Positions 52,471-63,300 of a DNA stretch of 64,000 nucleotides are shown here, in pieces (the first letter of the stretch is position 1; every line of letters begins with the position of its first letter). The notes below the pieces were generated by a model. That model did no database searches and had not been told where the DNA came from. It saw nothing but the letters and a program-made list of their open reading frames with translations. Both the position numbers and the translations under genes were made by a program. The stretch is from contig JAHEWK010000045.1 in NCBI GenBank assembly GCA_020740775.1, positions 62,001 through 126,000 on the forward strand. The letters are read 5' to 3'. The DNA is from Ilyonectria destructans (taxonomy: Eukaryota > Ascomycota > Sordariomycetes > Hypocreales > Nectriaceae).

Positions 52471-54012
52471 TTACTTGGCTCTGAGTTCTTGATTCTCTCT
52501 TCGCCCTCTGCCTTCGGGAAGAATGCTGCCCAGACTCCTGAGCACCTCCATGACGGGCATTTTCTTAGTTCCCGCCTTCGCCTTTTCACACTCCTCCCTC
52601 TGGCGGAGCTGGAGGGCGTTGATGCTGAGGACCTTGCCCGCCTCCTTTCCCGCGACGAGAACCCGTTGTTCGAGCGTATGGATGTTGTTGGCGAGCTGGT
52701 CGACCTGGAATTCGAGCGAAGACTGGATTTTGCGTAGCCGTGATTCTGTTTGTGATCGAGTAGCCTCAAAGGAGGTCGTCTCGTCCGCCAAATAACCTCT
52801 GATCTGCCCTTCTTCTGGATCTAACAGATCGAAGTCCGGCAATACAATCCGACCTGTTTCGCTCTCATCAAATAGAGGCGGTTGTCCAAGTGGTGGTCCA
52901 GGTGGTGGTTTACGTATTGCTTGCCAAGCCTTCTTTTCATCTCGTAACCTCTTGATGTTGATCTCCAACTGTGCTAGCTTCTCGTCGAGCTCAATATTTC
53001 TCGGATTAGGTTTCGGGATCACAGGCGCCTTGGGTACACTGTCATCTCTGCTAAACCAATCCGAGAACTCTGATCGAGCCGCAAAATCTTTGAGTAGCTG
53101 ATCTTGAATTGCACGAGCGCCGAGAATGGCATGAGCATTAGGCGTCCCATGATGGGGCTTTTCTGACAGAGAGCGCTCGCCACACCAGGTCAGAAGCTGC
53201 TTCATTCTTCGCGGCTCCAACAACGAAGCTTCGATGTGCTTGAAGAAATCGGCCGGATTGACCTCGCGATGTGGAATTGCCGATTGTCCGCCGTCGATGA
53301 GAGAACTCGCCCGTCTCCCCCTCATCCCCAAACTGCTTCGTCGACTCCCACCATTCCTCATGCGCATCTCCTTGTTCCGATTGATCACCGGCGTGTCGCT
53401 CATTGGGAGCGCAATCTTGAAGGGCGCTGCACGCGGCGGCGGTGATTCATCCCAATTTGGCACGGGGTGTTTCGGCGCTTCTCGTGCATTGCGCCCGCAC
53501 TTTATTGACGTGCCATTTGTCTGCGGCGTTGTCTCTTCCCCAGATATCCGTGCGCTCCTTCGTGTTCCTCTCTTGGGGACCTTGAGTGGCGGTTTCTCGT
53601 TCGACGCGTTGACGCTCGGTTTCTGCCTTGAAGATTTCCTCGTGGCCTTGGTTATCACAGGTTCCGCAGTCGCTACCGTCGCCGTTGTATCCTTCGTGCC
53701 CCGGTCTAGAGGTGCTGGATCTTGGGTAACGGGTTCTTTTGCGGCCCCTCCCCGCCCCGACTTCTTTGGAGGTCCTGGTGCCGGCTCCTCGCGCTTTTGC
53801 GTCTTCACTATCTTCGACTTCCTCACGAACTGGAAATCATCATCACGTTCGTGATCGGCGATGGCTGTTGTTGGGCGGCCGGCGCCATACATTCCCTGCA
53901 CAGTGTGCTCATCGTGCAACCCATCGGCGGCGCGCTTGCTCGTCCGTTGCTCCGCCTGGTTGCTCGTGTTAATAATCCGTAGCGGCTGGCGAGTCGTCAC
54001 CGGAGTCGTCAT
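52471..54012 (-). CDS. dsn1: Kinetochore protein Dsn1/Mis13 (Mis12 complex)
   Basis: 513 residues from ATG 54012 (MTTPVTTRQPLRIINTS); the frame is open further upstream but without ATG. The N-terminal 240 residues are disordered and basic. The hallmark is SRRSSLGMRGRRASSL followed by IPHREVNPADFFKHIEASLLEPRRMKQLLTWCGER, the Dsn1/Mis13 domain start. The serine-rich basic motif is where Aurora B phosphorylation relieves autoinhibition of CENP-C binding in studied species. Coiled-coil stretches (KLAQLEINIKRLRDEKKAW; TESRLRKIQSSLEFQVDQLANNIHTLEQRV) assemble the four-protein Mis12 complex that links centromeric chromatin to Ndc80. It is a conserved, essential-type gene and the best core landmark of the window. 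Confidence 0.85.
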   Translation of the reverse strand: MTTPVTTRQPLRIINTSNQAEQRTSKRAADGLHDEHTVQGMYGAGRPTTAIADHERDDDFQFVRKSKIVKTQKREEPAPGPPKKSGRGGAAKEPVTQDPAPLDRGTKDTTATVATAEPVITKATRKSSRQKPSVNASNEKPPLKVPKRGTRRSARISGEETTPQTNGTSIKCGRNAREAPKHPVPNWDESPPPRAAPFKIALPMSDTPVINRNKEMRMRNGGSRRSSLGMRGRRASSLIDGGQSAIPHREVNPADFFKHIEASLLEPRRMKQLLTWCGERSLSEKPHHGTPNAHAILGARAIQDQLLKDFAARSEFSDWFSRDDSVPKAPVIPKPNPRNIELDEKLAQLEINIKRLRDEKKAWQAIRKPPPGPPLGQPPLFDESETGRIVLPDFDLLDPEEGQIRGYLADETTSFEATRSQTESRLRKIQSSLEFQVDQLANNIHTLEQRVLVAGKEAGKVLSINALQLRQREECEKAKAGTKKMPVMEVLRSLGSILPEGRGRRENQELRAK

Positions 54013-55050
54013 GAGCGGCGCGTTGGGGACCGCATGGACTCCGAGGCTTTCGCGTTGGGCTCTGTTTGGAGGCGGGGCAGTTCGAACTCTCGGCCGTATC
54101 GCATGGTCCGGAGGGTCGCGTCGCGTTGTGCTCAAGGCGCGCAATCAAGGTTCTGTGAAATTCGCGGTGGCTCGGCCATGCTCGGGGTAATGATGGAGGT
54201 TTGCGAGTCGCGGCGAGGTTATGATGGTTGGGGTAGGAGCCAATGAATGAACGAAATCTATTCCGTCCGGGAGGCAAAACCTCATAGAAACACGACGGTA
54301 AGCTATTTACAGTTCGACCAATGTACTTCTCATCCCCCCACTAAAATTAAATAAAAGCCCCACATTTCTCTCACAATTATTGGCCTCGCCTCCCAAGTTG
54401 TTCAGCTGAAGCATGGCCTGCCAACTTGAGGCTGTTTGGTGTTATTATCACCAAGGTTGGTCGCTACGTGTGGAGAATTAGTACGTTGTCAAGTCTGGGC
54501 AGCATCACGTCTCCTTGTGTCCATGGCGAATTGAATCGCCGCTCGCACCTCTAGAAAGGTCCATCGACAATGTAAGAATGTGTGTTCGGATTGCCATTGA
54601 GTAGATCCTTCTCAAGCGCACCGTGTACCTTTGCCCTACCAAATGCTAGATTTGAGGGTGCGTCACTCCATGGAGGAGCTCACGAACTCGGCCAGATTGA
54701 CTGGTCAGCTTTGCTGTAATATACGCATCATAATGCATTCCTGAATGGTTGCATCGAAGAACCCTTGCATATTGAGGGTCACGATTATGGCCATGTCTAT
54801 CCTGGAGGAGTGTCCAATGTCATACATGAGACACCCGAAAACGTTGATGGCCAAGGGTGCTGGGGGTGCATCTGGTTGTTGTTGGCTGATCACCTGTATA
54901 AGATCGGCTTAGGCGATCCGTTTTGCCATCAACTTCTCTTGACCTTGTCAGGGCAAGAGATTAATGCGATTCGCCATGAGAATCCAGTACTGTCCATTAT
55001 TCTAACGTATCGGCATCTTAGACTCATTCCGTCTTAACATAACAACCTTC
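54013..55050. other. Spacer, no firm gene
   Basis: The first 250 bases are the presumed dsn1 promoter. The frame at 54765-55037 (+) reads somewhat protein-like (IEGHDYGHVYPGGV, GCIWLLLADHLYKIGLGD) but has no ATG and a stop just upstream; perhaps a remnant. Confidence 0.3.
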
Positions 55051-55830
55051 TCATATTTCGCCGGGTCGCAAATGTGGTCCACACCGCCGGATCAAACATT
55101 GTATCGCCATTTTTCGGACTTCTGTATGCGACATGTCCTTGAAGGGCGAGTCGTATTCAACATTGCCGTGATCAATGGGCACAGATGTAGGACGCTCCGT
55201 TGAAGACTCGGCTCCTTCATGCCCCCTAAAGAGGTGGAGGCGGCCCGCTCTATCAAAGATTCCATAAACGGCTGGCGGGGGGGTCGACTTATTCCAATTC
55301 ATTACCCGGCCTACCTTAAAATATTTGTTTCTGATCTCGAAGGGAACAGTCGCTTCGGAGGATAATCTTGGCCCCGGTCTCGTTCTCGGTCCTCGGTGGG
55401 CGTGGCCGTTTCTGTCCGACACATGTTGTCGTGAGGTTGTATTTGCTCGGCGATTGGGATCCTTCGTTCGATCGGCGGTCGCAGCAGTAGGCCCATGCCA
55501 AATTGCGCGTGGATAGATCATTTTGCCACCAGGTCTCGCTCTCGTTCTCGGTTGCTGGTGGTGGCGGCTGCCGCTGTTGTCTAGATTTGAAGCCGTATTC
55601 GTTTCGGGAGGAGCATCGATTTGGGCAGCGGTCGCAGTCGTAAGACGAGCAGGTGCAGGAGACCCACGACGTTTGCTGCCTAGATAGACCACTGAGTCAT
55701 CGGAGTCATCGGGGTCGTCGGATGCCAACATATGTGCGATGGAAAGCGGAACGTCGCTCTGTGTGAAGTCGGAGCGTGAATTGGGAAATTCGGAGACAAT
55801 TTTCTGAGAAGCAATGACGAAGATGCGCAT
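55051..55830 (-). CDS. Hypothetical protein with C-terminal beta-rich domain
   Basis: 259 residues from ATG 55830 (context CACAATGCG); the frame extends upstream without a better ATG. Residues 1-150 are low-complexity and acidic then basic (DDPDDSDDSVVYLGSKRRG; RTRPGP). The last 90 residues look folded: NKYFKVGRVMNWNKSTPPPAVYGIFDRAGRLHLF resembles the start of a fungal DUF6590-type domain (F.VGRV...W), but the match is weak. There is no catalytic motif or membrane segment. It is tail-to-head with dsn1 (same strand, about 1 kb upstream of it). The C-terminus may be shortened if an intron was missed. Confidence 0.45.
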   Translation of the reverse strand: MRIFVIASQKIVSEFPNSRSDFTQSDVPLSIAHMLASDDPDDSDDSVVYLGSKRRGSPAPARLTTATAAQIDAPPETNTASNLDNSGSRHHQQPRTRARPGGKMIYPRAIWHGPTAATADRTKDPNRRANTTSRQHVSDRNGHAHRGPRTRPGPRLSSEATVPFEIRNKYFKVGRVMNWNKSTPPPAVYGIFDRAGRLHLFRGHEGAESSTERPTSVPIDHGNVEYDSPFKDMSHTEVRKMAIQCLIRRCGPHLRPGEI

Positions 55831-57292
55831 TGTGCTCCAGGGTGAGCTTCGCCGGCATGGGCTCGCCTGCCCCGCTGTGCCTGGGTGAGCCACAGCAGCC
55901 ACAGCATCAGCCACAAGGGCTACAGCCAATGATCACCAGGATTGTTACCTCTGAAAATCACCACTTTGAAACCAAACTTCAGTTGTTGAGCAATGACGCC
56001 TCAACGCCCACTTGACTCCGCGACTCCGACTGGTGACGATAATGATGGGAACTGTGATGACGAGTCACAGCTGTGTTATCGCTAAATAGCCACGCTGCTC
56101 AACTAGCGGCTCGTTGCATTACATCAGCCCGGTCGCAGCTCTCATCCTCAGAACAGCCGGTCAGCTGTGCCGTCACCACAATTTCTTGGTCTTTCTGTCA
56201 CAGCCCTTGTTCCTATGCTTGTCTGACCTTCTGGTGTCACCGCTATCTTATCCAATATCGATTGCCACGCAAACACCTCCGAACTCCTCCCCAGCACTTT
56301 TATCCGTGCATCCACTGCCGCCAGCCGTGCTGCCCCTCGCCACCGCGAGCAATATCGGGTCCAAAACGAGGCTAGGGTAGAAAGCGTAAGAAGGGCTTGA
56401 GGAACATCTGCCCGTTGGCCAGACGAGATCCAGGTCCATACGCTCCGTGACGAAGATCTCCCGACCGGGCACAAGCTGGTAGTGCAGCGGTATGGGTTAG
56501 GCCGCCACCAAGAGTCAGCTGTGAATGCTGGCTAGCCGCTCTAGGTCGAGCTCCTCCTCAATGTAGGTCGTGACTCGACGACCTGTGGCGGCCAAGTCAC
56601 GAAGCTTTGTGCAGTACGATGCAGGCGAGAATGGTAGGGGCTGGTCGTGACCGTGTCGCGACGCGTCGGCGCCATGCTGCTCTCGTACTCGACTGGCTGG
56701 GACGGAGAACAGAGAACTCTATTGACAGTTTTGTTAGCCCTCTGAGGCGCTGGTCGGGGACGGGATCTCGAGTGGCGCTGCGTGTGCAGTGGAAGCACGA
56801 TCTCGAGTACTCAACTCTGCTGCCTTGGAGAATTTGCCCATAAGCAGGTTCCTTACTTGAAGAGGCAAGGCGTTGCTGTGGACGGTGGGCTAGACACAAC
56901 AATAACGCATGATTGGTGAAGAGCGTGTGATGCCGCCCTGCCGTACCAGCATGAGAACGATATTATTGGGCGAGAGGTGCTTATTTAACTACGAGTAAGC
57001 GCCCGCGGTCGAGGGGGGTCAGCAGATAACTGATCACGGATTTCTCACCAACTTGCTTCTGCCTATTGCTGCCCAACCGCTTTTTGTTTGAGCGATGGCC
57101 GCGGTGTCGTGGCTTCTTTCATAATCGTTGTACTTTTTCGGGTACTCTACGCTCTGTCAATTGAACTTCGGCGCAAATCCTAAAATCCCACTGAACCCGC
57201 ACGATTAGAGGAGACAAGTTGCGCTGTCAGGTTAGTTGGTGTGCTTGGCAATCGCAGCGGTCTGCAGGCGGATCCAACTGGTCCAGGTGGAG
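55831..57292. other. Spacer, no gene seen
   Basis: Several short open frames on both strands, none with a domain or consistent splicing. The last few hundred bases should contain the promoter of the gene starting at 57381. Confidence 0.35.
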
Positions 57293-57346
57293 GTAAGTAA
57301 TCTTTCTGAGAAACCTCTGCAACCAAACACTAATCGTTCTTCGTAG
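57293..57346 (+). other. Likely 5'-UTR intron of the PNP-NACHT-ankyrin gene
   Basis: GTAAGT donor at 57293, CACTAAT branch near 57328 and CGTAG acceptor at 57346; 54 bp, ending 34 bp before the ATG. Confidence 0.5.
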
Positions 57347-57380
57347 CTCACCCTGCCTCTGGATCATCCTGCGAGCGAGC

Positions 57381-60300
57381 ATGTCTCAACCTAACGACTA
57401 CACGGTCGCCTGGATATGCGCCATAAGAGCCGAGTTCGTTGCCGCGCGTGCTTTTCTCGACGAAAAGCATGACCAACCCGAATATGTGTCCCCCAATGAT
57501 GACAATGTTTACACATTGGGCAAAGTCGGGAAACACAATGTCGTCATCGCCGCCTTGCCGGACGGGGAATACGGAATAGCTGCAGCAGCAAGCGTCGCAG
57601 GAGATATACTGAACAGCTTCCCAAACGTCAGATTTGGTCTGATGGTCGGAATCGGCGGTGGCGCGCCAACCCAAAAGCACGATATCCGCCTGGGTGATGT
57701 TGTTGTCAGTGCACCTCGCGATGGGAAGGGTGGTGTGTTTCAGTATGACTTTGGAAAGACCATTCAAGGTCAGAAATTCCATACGACGGGTTTCTTGAAT
57801 CAGCCTCCCAGACTCCTGCGAGCAGCTATAAATGAACTTGGAGCCCAGTATGAAGAGCAAGGTCATCACCTTCAAGACGCCATCAACACCGTTCTTAAGA
57901 AAACACCAAGACTGCAGAAGAACTACAAGCAGCCGGACCCAAGCAGCGATAGGCTGTATCAAAGCGGATTCGTCCATCCTCCAGAAGATGAATCAGGCTG
58001 TGCGGCAATCTGTGGTGATGACCAATCAAACCTGATAGTGCGACCCGAAAGGACCGAGGACGAAGACAATCCGGCAATCCACTACGGCCTAATTGCTTCA
58101 GCAAACCAGTTAATGAAGGATGCTTTGGCTCGGGACAAGCTGGCAGCAGAGAAAGACGTTCTGTGTTTCGAGATGGAAGCCGCAGGGCTAATGAACCGCT
58201 TTCCGTGTCTGGTCATTCGTGGTATATGCGACTACTCGGATTCCCACAAGAACAAGGAGTGGCAGGGCTATGCAGCGATGGTGGCTGCTGCATATGCGAA
58301 GGATCTTCTCTGCCGAATATCTCCAAATAGAATTGAAGGTGAAAAGAAGTTCGGCGATATTCTATCTGGTATGCCAAGGTCTTAGAATCATTTCTATTAA
58401 TATATGTTAATCCGATTTGCAGATCTCCATAAAGTCGCAGAAGAGCACCGGGACGTTGCAAAGGAGCAACGTGACATTGCAAAGGAGCATCTCCAAGCCC
58501 AGAAAGATCTAGCCAAGAAAACGCTGTCCGAAGAGGAACAAAAGTGTCACCAGCTGTTCCGCCTCACAACCGGCAGCAGGGATACCACATACGAGTGGTA
58601 TAAAGACCGAGTGGAAGAAAGGGTTGAACACACGTGCATGTGGTTCCTCAAGCACGAGCACTTCCAGACGTGGTTGAACCAAGAGTCTGGCCCCCTGCTA
58701 GTCTCGGCGGATCCTGGCTGTGGAAAGTCGGTGCTGGCTAAGTACCTGATCGACCACGGCCTGCCACGATCGACAACCATCTGCTACTTCTTCTTCAAAG
58801 ATCAAGACCAGAACACCGTCCGGCAAGCACTTTGCGCACTGCTTCACCAGCTCTTTTCTCAGAAGCCGTCTCTGATCGAACATGCCATGATACAATTCCG
58901 CAAGGATGGGGGGGATTTGATCAACTCTACACAGTCGCTCTGGGAGGTTCTACGAAACGCGATAAAAGATCCCCAGGCAGGACCTGTAATCATGGTCCTT
59001 GACGCCTTGGACGAATGTGCTGAATCAGAGTTTGCGGACCTCATGCGGAATGTGGAGAGCCAATTCCGCGGCGACAATTCGGGCCATGGCAAGTTGAAGT
59101 ATCTTCTAACGTGCCGCCCGTATGACCAGATCGTGTCTGAGTTCAGTGGCCTATTGAAAGTTTTTCCAAATATCCGTATACCAGGAGAGGAAGAGTCAGA
59201 AACAATCAGTCAGGAGGTGAATCACGTCATTACGTACCGGGTCAATCAGCTGTCGGAGAAGAAGCGCCTCTCACCTGAAATCAAGAGCTACCTGGAGAAA
59301 AGACTACAGGAGACTACCCACCGCACTTATCTCTGGGTATACCTTGTGTTTGACTACTTGGAGAAAGAAGACTTTAAAAAGACACTAAAGGGGGTCGAGT
59401 CCACTATTACAACACTTCCGAGGAGTATTAATGAGGCATATGAGCAAATTCTTGATAAGACTAAGGAAGATCCGATGGTTCGGAAAGCCTTGAGCATTAT
59501 CTTGGCGGCGAGCCGGCCGCTAACCCTCTCGGAAATGAACGTTGCCGTGAATATAGACTACACATCACAGTCTATTCACGACCTCGACTTGGAGGATGAA
59601 GAGGACTTCAAGACGCGTCTCAGATCTTGGTGTGGATTGTTCGTCTCAATCCATCAAGGCAGTATTTATTTCCTTCACCAAACAGCTCGCGAGTTTCTCC
59701 TCGCAGATTTGGCATCGCCCACAACTGTTTCATCAGAGCTGCACTGGAGTCACTCTATCACTACCCGGGACGCACACGCCGTTCTTGCGGAGCTCTGCGT
59801 ACTCTATCTGAACTTCTTCAACTCCAACGTTAGTCTACCGACAGATGCGAATAGGGAAGCCGGCCACTCTTTCGATAGACCCGCCTTCTTAGATTACTCG
59901 GCCCAAACTTGGGGCGCTCACTTCCGCGAGGCTGGTATCATCGATGACGCCGCCATTGTACCTTTCGCTCTGAGCATTTGTGATCCGGATTCGAAGAGCT
60001 ACTCAGTATGGTTTAGAATTTATTGGAAGACTACAGGTATGAGGAGGAGGACTACCAAGTATTTTACAGATCTCATGGTCGCGTCGTACTACGGCCATCG
60101 CGCCGTTGTCAAGCTACTTCTCGAGAAGGACGCCAACGTCGACGCGAAGGACGAAGATGGTCGGACGCCGCTATGGTGGGCCGCCGGTAATGGGCACGAG
60201 GCCATCGTCAAGCTGCTGCTCGAGAAGGGCGCCGACGTCGAGGCGAAACACAAATATGGTCGGACGCCGCTATGGCGGGCCGCCGAGGGGGGGCACGAGG

Positions 60301-63300
60301 CCGTCGTCAAGCTGCTGCTCGAGAAGGGCGCTGACGTCGAGGCGAAACACAAAGATGGCCGGACGCCACTATGGCGGGCCGCCGAGAAGGGGCACGAGGC
60401 CGTCGTCAAGCTGCTGCTCGAGAAGGGCGCCGACGTCGAGGCGAAGGACGGGTATGGTGGGACGCCGCTATTGCAGGCCGCCGAGGGGGGGCATGAGGCC
60501 GTCGTCAAGCTGCTGCTCGAGAAGGGCGCCGACGTCGAGGCGAAGGACGAAGATGGTGGGATGCCGCTATCGCAGGCCGCCGCTAGGGGGCACGAGGCCG
60601 TCGTCAAGCTGCTGCTCGAGAAGGGCGCTGACGTCTCAGCGAAACACAAATATGGTCGGACGCCGCTATGGTGGGCCGCCGAGAAGGGGCACGAGGCCGT
60701 CGTTAAGCTGCTGCTCGAGAAGGGCGCTGACGTCGAGGCGAAGGCCGAAGATGGTCGGACGCCGCTACGGTGGGCCGCTGAGGGGGGGCACGAGGCCATC
60801 GTCAAGCTGCTGCTCGAGAAGGGCGCTGACGTCTCAGCGAAACACAAATATGGTCGGACGCCGCTATGGTGGGCCGCCGAGAAGGGGCACGAGGCCGTCG
60901 TTAAGCTGCTGCTCGAGAAGGGCGCTGACGTCGAGGCGAAGGCCGAAGATGGTCGGACGCCGCTACGGTGGGCCGCTGAGGGGGGGCACGAGGCCATCGT
61001 CAAGCTGCTGCTCGAGAAGGGCGCCAACGTCGAGGCCAAGGACAACAACTTGTATGGTCGGACGCCGCTATCGCAGGCCGTCCATAGTCAGCACGAGGCC
61101 ATCGTCAAGCTGCTGCTCGAGAAGGGCGCCGGCGTCGAGGCGAAGGAAAACCATGGTCACACGCCGCTCGTGTGGGCCGCCGAGAGGGGGCACGAGGCCA
61201 TCGTCAAGCTGCTGCTCGAGAAGGGCGCCGACGTCGAGGCGAAGGCCAAATATGGTGGGACGCCGCTATCGTGGGCCGCCGCTGGGGGGCACGTGGCCAT
61301 CGTCAAGCTGCTGCTCGAGAAGGACGCCAACGTCGAGGCGAAGGACGAACATGGTCGAACGCCGCTATCGTTGGCTGCTGAGAAAGGGCACGAGGCCATC
61401 GTCAAGCTGCTGCTCGAGAAAGGCGCCGACGTCGAGGCAAAAGACAAAGATGGTCGGACGCCGCTATCGTGGGCCGCCAACGGGTGGGATGGGGCCGTCG
61501 TTAAGCTGCTGCTTGAGAAGGGCGCTGATGTCAAGGTAAAAGACAAAGATGGTCGGACGCCGCTATCGTGGGCAGCTGAGGGGGGGGACGAGGCCGTCGT
61601 CAAGCTGCTGCTCGAGAAGGGCGCCGACGTCGAGGCGAAGGACGAAGATGGTCGAACGCCGCTCTTGTGGGCCGCCGATTATGGGCATGAGGCCATCGTC
61701 AAGCTGCTGCTCGAGAAGGGCGCCGGCGTCGAGGCGAAGGACAAAGATGGTCAGACGCCGCTATCGCGGGCCGCCAATTGGGGGTGCGAGGCCATCGTCA
61801 AGCTGCTGCTCGAGAAGGGCGCCGACGTCGAGGCGAAGGCCGAAGATGGTCGAACGCCGCTATCGTGGGCCGCCGGGGGGTGGCACAAGGCCATCGTCAA
61901 GCTGCTGCTCGAGAAGGGCGCCGACGTCGAGGCGAAGGCCGAAGATGGTCGAACGCCGCTATCGTGGGCCGCCGAGAAAGGGCACGAGGCCGTCCTCAAG
62001 CTGCTGCTCGAGAAGGGCGCCGACGTCGAGGCGAAGGACGAAGATGGTCGAACGCCGCTATCGTGGGCCGCCGCTGGGGGGCACGAGGCCGTCGTCAAGC
62101 TGCTGCTCGAGAAGGGCGCCGACGTCAAGGCAATAAACGAAGATGGTCGAACGCCGCTATCGTTGGCTGCTGAGAAAGGGCACGAGGCCGTCGTCAAGCT
62201 GCTGCTCGAGAAGGGCGCCGACGTCAAGGCAAGAAACGAAGGTGGTCGAACGCCGCTATCGTGGGCCGCCGAGAGTGGGCATGAGGCCATCGTCAAGCTG
62301 CTGCTCGAGAAGGGCGCCGACGTCAAGGCGAAGGCCGAAGATGGTCGAACGCCGCTATCGTGGGCCGCCGAGAAAGGGCACGAGGCCATCGTCAAGCTGC
62401 TGCTCGAGCTCGAGAAGGGCGCCGACGTCGAGGCGAAGGACGAAGTTGGTCAGACGCCGCTCTTGTGGGCCGCCGAGAGGGGGCACGAGGCCATCGTCAA
62501 GCTGCTGCTCGAGAAGGGCGCCGACGTCGAGGCGAAGACCGAAGATGGTGGGACGCCGCTATCGTGGGCCGCCGGGAGGGGGCACGAGGCCATCGTCAAG
62601 CTGCTGCTCGAGAAGGGCGCCGACGTCGAGGCGAAGGACGAAGATGATCGAACGCCGCTATCGTGGGCCGCCGAGAAAGGGCACGAGGCCATCGTCAAGC
62701 TGCTGCTCGAGCTCGAGAAGGGCGCCGACGTCGAGGCGAAGGACGAAGATGGTCGAACGCCGCTATCGTGGGCCGCCGGGAGCGGGCACGAGGCCATCGT
62801 CAGCCTGCTATCATATGCCGCCGAGAATGGGCATGAGGCCATCGTCAAGCTGCTGCTCGAGAAGGGTGCCGACGTCGAGGCGAAGGCCGAAGATGGTCAC
62901 ACGCCGCTACGGCAGGCCGCCGGGAGGGGGCACGAGGCCATCGTCAAGCTGCTGCTCAAGAAAGGCGCCGGGAGCGGGCACGAGGCCATCGTCAAGCTGC
63001 TGCTCGAGAAGGGCGCCGACGTCGAGGCGAAGGACGAAGTTGGTCGGACGCCGCTCTTGTGGGCCGCCGTTAGGGGGCACGAGGCCATCGTTAAGCTGCT
63101 GCTCGAGAAGGGTGCCGACGTCGAGGCCAAGGACGAAGTTGGTCGGACGGCGCTATGGCAAGCCGTCGGGAGCGGGCACGAGGCCATCGTCAAGCTGCTG
63201 CTCAAGAAAGGCGCCGGGAGCGGGCACGAGGCCATCGTCAAGCTGCTGCTCGAGAAGGGCGCCGACGTCGAGGCGAAGCTCAGCGGGTATGGTGGGACGG

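Noticed and set aside
58369..58422. Stop codon after the phosphorylase-like domain as the end of a stand-alone enzyme
   Set aside because: The stop lies in a 54-bp intron (GTATGC...TTGCAG); splicing continues in frame into the coiled-coil and NACHT domain.
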